Assembly: GCA_964521195.1 (NCBI GenBank)
Contig: CAZFRE010000004.1
Coordinates: 62,001 to 126,000 of the forward strand
Direction: 5' to 3'
Origin: CAWDNM01 sp964521195
Lineage (GTDB): Bacteria > Actinomycetota > Coriobacteriia > Anaerosomatales > JAAXUF01
DNA: 64,000 nucleotides
Part shown: positions 35,635 to 44,300 of the stretch, piece by piece
Position numbering within the stretch: the first letter of the stretch is position 1
Layout: every line of letters begins with the position of its first letter
Made by a program: the position numbers and the translations under genes
Notes under the pieces: generated by a model
Database searches by the model: none
Told to the model about the DNA's origin: nothing
The model's input: only the letters and a program-made list of their open reading frames with translations

Positions 35635-36897
35635 TCAGGCTCCGGCCGTGCCGCCTTGACGTCGGCGCCTGCGCGCGCCTCCACCCGGACGACCCTTGCG
35701 ACCGCTGCCGGGGGTCTGCCGATGCTGCTGTCGGACCGGCTGTGCCGAGCGCTCGGGATCCGGGACCAGCCGCGCATCTGAGTAGTGGAAGCCCTCGTGA
35801 TCCTCGCACTCGATCACCGCGTCGATCGTCTTCTCGATGTCGCGCAGCTGGTCGTGCTCCTCCGGAGAGAACAGCGAGTACGCGGTGCCACTCCGTCCGG
35901 CGCGGGCGGTGCGCCCGATGCGGTGGACGTAGTCCTCGGGGACGTTGGGCAAGTCGAAGTTGATGACGTGGGTGATCCCGTCGACGTCGATGCCGCGGGC
36001 GACGATGTCGGTCGCGACGAGGACGCGATGCCGTCCGCGCTTGAAGCCGTCGAGTGCCTGCTGGCGCTGGCCCTGCGAGCGGTTGCCATGGATGGCGGCT
36101 CCGGAGATGCCGCTGCGGTCGAGTACGCGGGCCACGCGGTCGGCACGGTGCTTGGTGCGCGTGAAGACGAGCACGCGCTCGAGACGGTTGTCGCTGATGA
36201 GCCTGACCAGCAGGTCCATCTTCTGCTGGCTGCCGACCGGGTAGATCGACTGCGCGATCTTGTCGATCGGCTTGCTCGGCGGCGAGACGTCGATGTGCAC
36301 GGGGTCGTGCAGGGTGTCGCCGGCGACGCGCATGACCTCAGGGGTCATCGTCGCCGAGAAGAGCAGGTTCTGGCGTTTGCCCGGAAGCAGGGCCAGGATG
36401 CGCTTGACGTCGGGCAGGAAGCCCATGTCGAGCATGCGGTCCGCCTCGTCGAGTACGAGCACTTCGACGCGAGACAGGTCGCAGTCACGGTTGTTGCACA
36501 GGTCGAGCAGGCGGCCCGGTGTGGCGACGAGCACGTCGACGCCTCGGCGAAGCGCCTTGGCCTGCGGCTGGTAGCCGACGCCACCGTAGACCGATGCGAT
36601 GCGGTGCTTGGTGAACTTGGATGCCTTGCGGGCGACGTCCTCGATCTGGGCGCACAGCTCGCGGGTGGGGGTGACGATGAGCGCACGCGGCGACTTGTTG
36701 CCACCGGAGACGCGCTGGAGCAGCGGCAGCGTGAAGGCGGCCGTCTTGCCGGTGCCGGTCTGCGCACAGCCGACGATGTCCTTACCGGCAACGATGGAAG
36801 GGATTGCCTGTTCTTGGATGGGCGTGGGCGAGGCATAGCCCATGGCGCGCACGGCATCAAGGATGCGTGCGTCGAGACCCAGATTGTCGAAACTCAA
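35635..36897 (-). CDS. DEAD-box RNA helicase (RhlE-like)
   Basis: 420-aa ATP-dependent RNA helicase. Motifs: Q-motif SPTPIQEQAIPSI, Walker A AQTGTGKT, PTRELCAQ, VLDEADRM, FSATM, and domain 2 with VLVATDIVARGIDVDG and HRIGRTARAGRSG. The C-terminal tail is short and Arg/Gly-rich (GRKGRPGGGARRRRRQ), a non-specific RNA-binding tail. I choose the TTG at 36897 with GAGGAG upstream; the longer N-terminus is unsupported. Likely roles are ribosome assembly or mRNA decay. Confidence 0.93.
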   Translation of the reverse strand: MSFDNLGLDARILDAVRAMGYASPTPIQEQAIPSIVAGKDIVGCAQTGTGKTAAFTLPLLQRVSGGNKSPRALIVTPTRELCAQIEDVARKASKFTKHRIASVYGGVGYQPQAKALRRGVDVLVATPGRLLDLCNNRDCDLSRVEVLVLDEADRMLDMGFLPDVKRILALLPGKRQNLLFSATMTPEVMRVAGDTLHDPVHIDVSPPSKPIDKIAQSIYPVGSQQKMDLLVRLISDNRLERVLVFTRTKHRADRVARVLDRSGISGAAIHGNRSQGQRQQALDGFKRGRHRVLVATDIVARGIDVDGITHVINFDLPNVPEDYVHRIGRTARAGRSGTAYSLFSPEEHDQLRDIEKTIDAVIECEDHEGFHYSDARLVPDPERSAQPVRQQHRQTPGSGRKGRPGGGARRRRRQGGTAGA

Positions 36898-37112
36898 GTA
36901 TGAAACTCCTCTTCTGTGCGCCTGTACGGCAGCACTGCGTATAGACGCAGCTGATCCGACGGCAACAGAAGAAGCGAGGGACAACCGAGTCTGGGTGGCG
37001 CGCTGCGACGAGTCGCGGCGCGGTCGTGAGGCCGTAGTCTACGCGCCCGGACGCGAAAAGGGAAATCGCCCGCGCCGATGCGGGTGCACTGCGCCCTGCC
37101 GCACGCGCCTTC

Positions 37113-38315
37113 TCACACGTCGAGCCTCACCTGCATGACGTCGATCGTGCCCTCTGAGAAGCCCGCGCGGCAGTACGCGAGGTAGTACCGCCACAGCCGC
37201 ACGAACCGCTCGTCGAAGCCCAGCTTGCGCACGGCGGGAATCGCGGCTTCGAAGCGCCGCTCCCACGCGGCGAGCGTCTCGGCGTAGCTTTCGCCGAAGA
37301 AGAGCGGCTCTCCCACCGACAGGCCCTGAGCGCGGGCTGCTTTCGAGAAACGCTCGGGGCTTGGCAGCATGCCCCCCGGGAACACGTAGCGCTGCACGAA
37401 GTCGGGTTTGCGCCGGTAGTCCTCGAAGCGGTGGTCCTCGATGGTGATCGTCTGCAGCGCGACCGCGCCGCCCGGCGTGACGAGTTCGCCCAGTCGCCGG
37501 AAGAACACGGGCCACCACCGCTCGCCGACCGCCTCGAACATCTCGATCGACGCGATCGCCGAGAAGCCCTCGCCCACGTGCCGGTAGTCCTGCAGGCGGA
37601 TGTCGATGCGGTCATCGAGCCCGGCCTCCTCGGCACTGCGCGTCGCCCAGGCATGCTGCTCTTCGGAGAGCGTCACGCCGGTCACCCTGCAGCCGGCCTC
37701 ACGCGCGGCGTGCATCGCGAAACCGCCCCAGCCGCAGCCGATCTCGAGGAGGTGGTCCTTGCTCGACGGCTGTAGCAGGTCGAGCAGGTTGTCCCACTTG
37801 CGGCGCTGAGCCGTTTCGAGGTCCTCGTCCGCCGCGCCGGTTCCGTCCGCATACAGCGCCGAGGAGTACGTCATCGTCTCGTCAAGCCACAGTCGGTAGA
37901 AGTCGTTGCCGAGGTCGTAGTGCGCGGCGATGTTGCGCTTGCTGCCCGACGGCGTGTTGGGACGCATCGCGTGGAACGCGCGGTGTACGGGGTCGAGCAG
38001 CGAGTTCGCGCCTGCGGGCTTCTCGGCGAGGTTGGCGACGCCGAGGGAGAGTACGGCGTCGAGGTCGGGGGTGTCCCATTCGCCGGCGAGATAGCCCTCT
38101 GCCAGTCCCATGGAGCCGTCGATGATGGCGCGCGATGCAGCGCGGGAGCGGTGTAGCTCGATGCGCGCAACGGGACCGGTTTCCGCGCCCACGAACTCGC
38201 GCTCTTCGCCCGTGGCCGAGACGAGCGTGAGGCGGCCGCGGCGAAGTCGGGAGAGGGCCGCGTGGAGGATCAGTCCGGAGATGCTGAACGGGTTGTGACG
38301 GGGTTCTCGCACCAT
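37113..38315 (-). CDS. cfa: Cyclopropane-fatty-acyl-phospholipid synthase-like methyltransferase
   Basis: 400-aa SAM-dependent enzyme that methylates double bonds of membrane lipids. CFA-synthase blocks: AHYDLGNDFYRLWLDETMTYSSA, LLEIGCGWGGFAMHAA (SAM loop), GVTLSEEQHAWA and EMFEAVGERWWPVFF, with the family's C-terminal RLWRYYLAYCRAGF. Its ATG directly follows the DUF1365 stop (TAGATG). It is the last gene of a three-gene operon with an amine-oxidase-like flavoprotein and DUF1365, a recurrent trio in lipid modification. Confidence 0.92.
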   Translation of the reverse strand: MVREPRHNPFSISGLILHAALSRLRRGRLTLVSATGEEREFVGAETGPVARIELHRSRAASRAIIDGSMGLAEGYLAGEWDTPDLDAVLSLGVANLAEKPAGANSLLDPVHRAFHAMRPNTPSGSKRNIAAHYDLGNDFYRLWLDETMTYSSALYADGTGAADEDLETAQRRKWDNLLDLLQPSSKDHLLEIGCGWGGFAMHAAREAGCRVTGVTLSEEQHAWATRSAEEAGLDDRIDIRLQDYRHVGEGFSAIASIEMFEAVGERWWPVFFRRLGELVTPGGAVALQTITIEDHRFEDYRRKPDFVQRYVFPGGMLPSPERFSKAARAQGLSVGEPLFFGESYAETLAAWERRFEAAIPAVRKLGFDERFVRLWRYYLAYCRAGFSEGTIDVMQVRLDV

Positions 38316-39074
38316 CTAGGTCGTCTCCTCGTTCGGATCCGGCGAAGGCGGTATGTACGGGATGCCCTTGCTGACGATTCTGAGCGCCTGCAGATGTATC
38401 AGCAGCCAGGCGCGCGCGGACATCGGCCCGTAGCGGCGAACGGCTCGGACGAGCGCGGCGTCGGTGAGCTGCTCGGCGGTCAGTTGCAGATTGGCAGTGA
38501 GCAGCAACGGGCCTGCCACGAAGTCGTGGATCGAGACGCCCAGTTCGTCTCCGGGTTCTGAGAACGCAAACTCGTAGCGGGCGTCCATGGCGATGAAGGG
38601 CGATACCGAGAAGACCTTCTCGGTGGTGGGGCGCAGCGACCAGTCGTACGGCTCCCCGCCGTTGTGCAGCAGGTAGTTGTGGTGCCCGCCGAAGGTGTTG
38701 TGGACCTCGGCCAGGATCGCGCGCGGCGTGCCGTCGGCGTGGAAGCAGTACCAGAACGACACCGGGTAGAAGCCGAAACCGAGCACGCGGGGGAAGCACA
38801 GGACACACACGCGGCCGCCTGCCAGGTCGATGTTGCGGCCGGCCAACAGCTGCTCGATCCAGGGCCGAAGCGGCGAGCCATCGCGCGGCCCGTGATCGCG
38901 GTCGCGGAAGCTCACGAGCGCGCGACCGTTGTGGGCGAAGTTGGACAGCGTGGCGTTGAGCACGTCGAGCTCTTCGAGGTCGACGTAGAGGAAGTACGCG
39001 CCGTAACGAAACGCATTCTCCTTGGGCGCGGTGCGCGCGTGCGCGACGAATCCGGTGTAGAGGCGGCTGTTCAC
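38316..39074 (-). CDS. DUF1365 family protein
   Basis: 252-aa DUF1365 protein. Blocks include LYTGFVAHARTAPKENAFRYG, SFRDRDHGPRDGSPLRPW, PRVLGFGFYPVSFWYCF and EVHNTFGGHHNYLL. GTG 39074 overlaps the amine-oxidase stop by 4 nt (GTGA). The family has no proven reaction but occurs constantly with CFA synthases and FAD-dependent oxidases, so I infer a step in membrane-lipid modification. Confidence 0.88.
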   Translation of the reverse strand: MNSRLYTGFVAHARTAPKENAFRYGAYFLYVDLEELDVLNATLSNFAHNGRALVSFRDRDHGPRDGSPLRPWIEQLLAGRNIDLAGGRVCVLCFPRVLGFGFYPVSFWYCFHADGTPRAILAEVHNTFGGHHNYLLHNGGEPYDWSLRPTTEKVFSVSPFIAMDARYEFAFSEPGDELGVSIHDFVAGPLLLTANLQLTAEQLTDAALVRAVRRYGPMSARAWLLIHLQALRIVSKGIPYIPPSPDPNEETT

Positions 39075-40396
39075 GATGCCACCGTGGCCGCTGGCGGGAG
39101 CAGGGCTCGCGTGCGGGTCTCGTCGAGTTCGTCGCCCCACGGGACGGTCGCGCCGAGCGCCTCAGCGACGCGTACCGCCGAGAGCAGGCCGTCCTCGTGG
39201 AAGCCGTATCGCTGCCAAGCACCCGTGTACCAGACGCCTCCCGCGCCCTGGATCTCGCCGAGCCGCCGCTGCGCCGCGACCGCTTCGCCCGAGAACAGCG
39301 GGTGCTCGAAGTCGATGCGGGCGATGACGGAGCCCTCGGCGTAGGGCTTGTGCGGATTGAGCGTTTCGAACACGTGCGGCGCGCCCTCGGGCATCTGCTG
39401 CAGGTTGTTGAGCCAGTACGTGAGCACGAGCGCGTCCTTCTCGGCGTCGCCGGTCTCCGCGTACCAGTTCCACGACGCCCACGCGCGCGTGGAGCGAGGC
39501 ATGAACGTCGCATCGGTGTGCAGCGCGATCTCGTTGCACCGGTAGTGGAATGCGCCGAGGATCTCGCGCTCGAGCTGGGATGCGTCGGCGAGCATCGCGA
39601 GAGAGTCCGGGGCGTGCGTGGCGAGGACGACAGCGTCGTAGACGAGCGCGCGCTGTGCGGTCGCGACGCTCACGCCGCCGCCCTCGAGCCGCTCGACGCT
39701 GAGGACCGGCTCGTCCAGGTGCACCTCGCCGGAGACATCGCGGGCCGCCGCCTCGACGTACGTGCGGCTCCCGCCGATCACGCTGCGCCACATCGGCTTC
39801 CCGGTGATGTGCAACAGCCCGTGGTTGTCGCAGAAGCGCAGGAACGTGCCGGCGGGGTAGCAGCGCAGCATGTCCGGTGGCGTCGACCAGATCGCGCTGC
39901 CCATCGGGATCAGATACCAGTCAGCGAACGTCGCCGAGTAACCCTCGCGCTCGACAAGCTCGCCGAGCGTGATGTCGTCGATCGACGGGTCGGCGAGCAG
40001 CCGGTCGGCATCATGGCTGAAGCGCACGATGTCGGCGAGCATCGCGAGAAAGCGCAGGTTCACGATGTTGGTGCGTTGCGCGAACACGGTGTTGAGGTTG
40101 GTGCCGGACCACTCGATGTTCTCGGCGGCGACCTGTACGCCGAAGGACATGTCGGTCTCGAGCCACTCGATGCCGAGCACGGCGAAGAACCGGATGAGGT
40201 TTGGATACGTGCGGGTGTTGAACACCTGGAAACCGGTGTCGGCGGGGAAGGTGACGCCTCCGACGGTGACGTCGAGCGTGGCCGCATGGCCGCCGAGCCG
40301 AGGCGCCGCCTCGTACACGTCGACCTCGTGTTCGGGTGACAGCAGCCATGCCGCTCCGATACCGGCGATTCCCGAACCCACCACTGCGATCTTCAT
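39071..40396 (-). CDS. FAD-dependent amine-oxidase-family protein (lipid-modification cluster)
   Basis: 441-aa flavoprotein with the N-terminal dinucleotide motif VVGSGIAGIGAAWLL (GxGxxG) and the follow-up GGHAATLDV. The C-terminal FAD contact GVWYTGAWQRYGFHEDGL is present. Start ATG 40396 behind AAGGGA; the reading frame continues upstream without a start signal. First gene of an operon with DUF1365 and cfa. In Rhodobacter, as I recall, a similar set belongs to the singlet-oxygen stress regulon; no such regulator is visible here. Confidence 0.88.
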   Translation of the reverse strand: MKIAVVGSGIAGIGAAWLLSPEHEVDVYEAAPRLGGHAATLDVTVGGVTFPADTGFQVFNTRTYPNLIRFFAVLGIEWLETDMSFGVQVAAENIEWSGTNLNTVFAQRTNIVNLRFLAMLADIVRFSHDADRLLADPSIDDITLGELVEREGYSATFADWYLIPMGSAIWSTPPDMLRCYPAGTFLRFCDNHGLLHITGKPMWRSVIGGSRTYVEAAARDVSGEVHLDEPVLSVERLEGGGVSVATAQRALVYDAVVLATHAPDSLAMLADASQLEREILGAFHYRCNEIALHTDATFMPRSTRAWASWNWYAETGDAEKDALVLTYWLNNLQQMPEGAPHVFETLNPHKPYAEGSVIARIDFEHPLFSGEAVAAQRRLGEIQGAGGVWYTGAWQRYGFHEDGLLSAVRVAEALGATVPWGDELDETRTRALLPPAATVAS

Positions 40397-40511
40397 GCGT
40401 CGAATCCCTTCGTTGTGCCCAAGGGCGCGCGAACGGTCCATAATCAACGGGTTGTGATGACTATTCCCGTCCTGCGTCATGAGGCGAACACGCAAGGAGT
40501 CAACCGGCGAC

Positions 40512-41363
40512 ATGAACGAGCACGCGCAGGAGCGGAGTTCGACGAGCCGCGATAGCGCGCGCGCGGCGACGGTCGCAGTCGGCGGAATGACGGTCGCCGC
40601 GCTCATCACGTCACTCGCGGTACTCGGGGTCGGCGGTGAACGCACCGCCGAGGGGATCGGCCTGTACGGAGCTTCCGTCGTGGGTTTCGCGTGTGCTGCG
40701 ATAGCCCTGATCGCGGCGGGTCGGATTCCTGACCGGCTCCTGCGTAGCACCTGGCAGCTCATGGGCACCGGCATCGCCCTGCTCGCTGCAGGCGACGCGG
40801 CGTGGGCGATAGGCCACACCGCTCGTGAGCTGGACAAGGCCGTGTTCTCGTTCGCCGACCTGTTCTACATCTCCGCCTACGTCGTGCTTGGGGTCGCGAT
40901 GCTGCGCTACGCGGCGAGCTTCCGCAGCCGGGTCGACATGGCCTGGATCGTGACCGAGACGCTCGTTGCGACCGCAGCGCTCGGCATCACGGCGTGGATG
41001 GTGTTCCTCGCACCGGCGGTGCGCGTGGTCGGCGGGCTCGAGCCGCAGATGCTGCCCGACCTGATCTACGTGTTGCTGGACTTCGTACTGCTGATCGCTC
41101 CGATGACGTGCCTCATCCTGAGCATGAGCCGCGCGCCCGATCACAACGTCGCGAGCCCCTGGTCGGCGGTCGCGCTGGGCATCCTGGTCATGACCGCGGC
41201 TGACATCGCGTGGTTCTTGGAGCGGGCGCACGAGGGGTGGGAGGCGGGCTCGCTTGCCGACTTCGGGTTCATGGTGAGCGTGGTCTTGATCGCCACCGGC
41301 GCTGCGGCCGCAGTAGATGCGTATCGGCGTGCCGAGAGGCAGCGCGTGATCGCCGAAGCCTAG
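40512..41363 (+). CDS. Polytopic membrane protein of unknown function
   Basis: 283-aa protein with about eight predicted transmembrane helices from residue ~25 to ~275 and a short basic C-terminus (DAYRRAERQRV). It resembles the membrane sensor half of actinobacterial GGDEF or kinase proteins but carries no output domain. ATG 40512 has AAGGAG 12 nt upstream; the alternative ATG 40479 has no site. It is divergent from the lipid operon, and its stop TAG shares CTAG with the convergent giant gene. Confidence 0.65.
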   Translation: MNEHAQERSSTSRDSARAATVAVGGMTVAALITSLAVLGVGGERTAEGIGLYGASVVGFACAAIALIAAGRIPDRLLRSTWQLMGTGIALLAAGDAAWAIGHTARELDKAVFSFADLFYISAYVVLGVAMLRYAASFRSRVDMAWIVTETLVATAALGITAWMVFLAPAVRVVGGLEPQMLPDLIYVLLDFVLLIAPMTCLILSMSRAPDHNVASPWSAVALGILVMTAADIAWFLERAHEGWEAGSLADFGFMVSVVLIATGAAAAVDAYRRAERQRVIAEA

Positions 41364-44300
41364 CCGCCCAGCAGCGTGACCGTGACCGCGTGCGTCTTCC
41401 CGTCGTCTGACAGTGAGACGTCGCAGCCTTCGAGTACCGTCCCGTCGAGCTCGACTCGCGCCACACCACGGTTGACGCCGCGCGGGTTGTTCACCGTCAC
41501 GTCGTACGTCGCCGATCCGTGGCGGATCCTTGCCGAGAAGCTCGGCCAACGCTTCGGGATGCACGGGTCGACGACGAGACGGCGGGTGCCGTCTTCGCCC
41601 GCGGCTTCGACCCGGATGCCGAGCAGGGATCCCAGCGCGACCCGGTAGAACCAGCTTGCCGAGCCCGTGTACCACGTCCAGCCGCCCCGGCCGGTGTGCG
41701 GCGGGGCCGCGTACACGTCCGCGGCGACCACATAGGGCTCGACCACGTAGCGCTCGGCATCCTCACGTGTGAGAGCGTGGCCGATCGGGTTGATGAGATC
41801 GAGCATCGAGTGCGCCTCGTCGCCGTCGCCGCGCATGAGGTACGCGAGCACCACCCACAGCGCCGCGTGCGTGTACTGACCGCCGTTCTCCCGGACACCC
41901 GGCACGTAGCCCTTGATGTAGCCCGGATCGCGCTCCGTCTTGTCGAAGGGCGGTGTGAGCAGGGCGATCAAGCCGTCTTCTCGGCGGACGAGCTTCTCCT
42001 CGACACTGTCGAGTGCGGTGGCGGCCCTGTCCTGGTCGCCCAGCCCGCTGATCGTCGCCCACGCTTGCGCGATCGCATCGATGCGGCACTCTTCGGCGTC
42101 GTGTGTCCCGAGTGGCGTGCCGTCGTCGAAGTACGCGCGCCGATACCAAGCGCCGTCCCACGACGCTTCAGCCGCCTCGGCCAGCCGAGCAGCCCACGCG
42201 CGGTAGTCGGCGGCCCGGTCGGTGTCACCGCGAGCCTCGCAGATGGGCGCGAAGCGCATCAGCACGTGGCCGAGGAACCACGCGAGCCAGACGCTCTCCC
42301 CGCGACCCTCGTGGCCGACGCGGTTCATACCGTCGTTCCAGTCCCCTCCGCCGATGAGCGGCAGCCCGTGATCGCCCGTCAGCCGACCCGCTTCGAGCGC
42401 GGCGATGCAGTGTTCGTACACGCTCGCAGCTCGCTCGCTCGTGACGGGTTGCAGGTACAGGTCCTCGGCCTCCTGTTCGAGGGCCGGACCCTCGATGAAC
42501 GCGGTGCGCTCGTCGAGCACGGACGTGTCGCCGGTCGCGCCGAGGTACTCGGCGACCACGAGCGGCAGCCAATGGCGGTCGTCGGAGATGTGCGTTCGCA
42601 CGCCGCGGCCGGAGAACGGCTGCCACCAGTGCAGCACGTCGCCCTCGGGGAACTGGTGCCGGCTCGCCTCGACGATCTGCTCGCGAACCAGGTCGGGCCT
42701 GGCGAGCAGCAGCGCCATCGAGTCCTGCAACTGATCGCGGAAGCCGTACGCGCCGGAGCTCTGGTAGGTCGCGGTGCGTCCCCACAGGCGACACGCGGTC
42801 GCTTGGTAGAGCAGCTGGCCGTTCACGAGCAGGTCGAGTCTGGGGTCGGGGGTCTTGACCGTGACCGAGCCGAGCAGGTCGTCCCAGAACGCGAGTGCGC
42901 CCTGCAGCGCCGCCTCGACAGCACCCGGCTCACGGAAGCGCGACACGAGGTCGCGCGCTTCCTCGAGCGTGGCCGTCTGCCCGAGCAGGAAGCTCACCTC
43001 CGCCGTCTCGCCCGCACCCAGCGCGATCTCGCAGCGCACTGCGCCGCAGGTGTCGTGGTAGCGGCCGGACGCCTTTCCGAGTCCCGCGCGTTTCATCGCG
43101 GCCGGATCGCATGGGCGACCGTTGCGGCCGACGAACTCGCTGCGGCTCGCGGTCCAGTCGGCGAGGTCGCGATCGGTCGCGAGGAACCCGCAGCCACCGG
43201 GGAAGTCGAGGTTGAAGTGGTTGTGCGCCGTGAGCATCGAGCCCTCGGCGTCAAACCACGTCACCGCGAGCTGCTGGGCTTTGCTGCGCGAGTCGCCGAG
43301 TACCCACTCCACGAACTGCGTCGCGGAGAGCCGCCGGTCGCGGCCGGAGCGGTTGGTGAGCCGCAGGCGGCACACGCGCACCGGGTCGCCCGCCGAGACG
43401 AACCAGTCGAGCTCGTGGGCGATGCCGTGCGTCTCGTGCTCGAAGCGTACGCGCCCCTTGCCATGGCGCACCACGTAGGGCTCGGGCGTGCGGACCGGCA
43501 GGGGGGTCGGACTCCAGAACTCGCCGGTCTGCTCGTCTCGGATGTAGATCGCCTCGCCGGAGCCGTCGCTCACCGGATCGTTGTTCCAGGTGGTGATCCG
43601 GTTCTCGTGGCTGTTGAGCGCCCACGTGCACCCGACGCCGGCTTCGCTCACGGTGCAGCCGAACTCGCGCGAGGCGAGCACGTCTATCCACGGCGCCGGA
43701 GTGGAATCGCCGTCCTCGAGCACGATGACGTACTCGCCGTTGTCCGGGTCGAAGCCGCCGAACCCGTTGTCGAAGTCGAGATCGGGGCGCACGAACGCGG
43801 CCGCCGGGTCGGTCACCGGCTTCTCGCGCGGGTGGTACGGGTCCGGCTCGGCGGGGCGCTTTCCTCGGCGGTTGAGCTGCAGTTCGATGGAGCCGCCGTC
43901 ACCGTCGAGCGTGGCACGTGCCACCGAGCAGAGCAGGTTGTGCACGTCGGGGTGCATCTGGTCGATACGGCGAAGGAACACGCCGCCGGGCCTGTCGAGG
44001 AGCTGCAGGGCGTGGCCGGTGCGCACGAGAAGGCGCAGCCGGTCGTCGAGCTCGTCGGAGTAGCCGGTGGGGCGCGTGTTGAGGATGACGAGATCGGCCA
44101 CGAGTCCCTTGTGCCGCCAGTACTGGTGTGCGAGCAGCGCCTGGCGCACGAGCGGCGCGTGCTCGAGCTCCTCGACGCGAACGAGCAGGATCGGCAGATC
44201 GCCGCTGATGCCGATCGACCACAGCCCGCTCATCTGCAGCCCGTTCTCGGCGGGCGTCTTGAGCTTGAGCGGGGAGATGGGGTCGGTCAGCAGCAGCCGG

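Noticed and set aside
36898..36984. 29-residue N-terminal extension of the DEAD-box helicase
   Set aside because: Unlike the family and without a ribosome site; the TTG at 36897 has GAGGAG and begins at the conserved LSFDNLGL block.
40397..40837. 147-residue extension of the amine-oxidase-like gene
   Set aside because: The FAD motif normally lies at the very N-terminus, where ATG 40396 with AAGGGA puts it; the extension overlaps the divergent gene.
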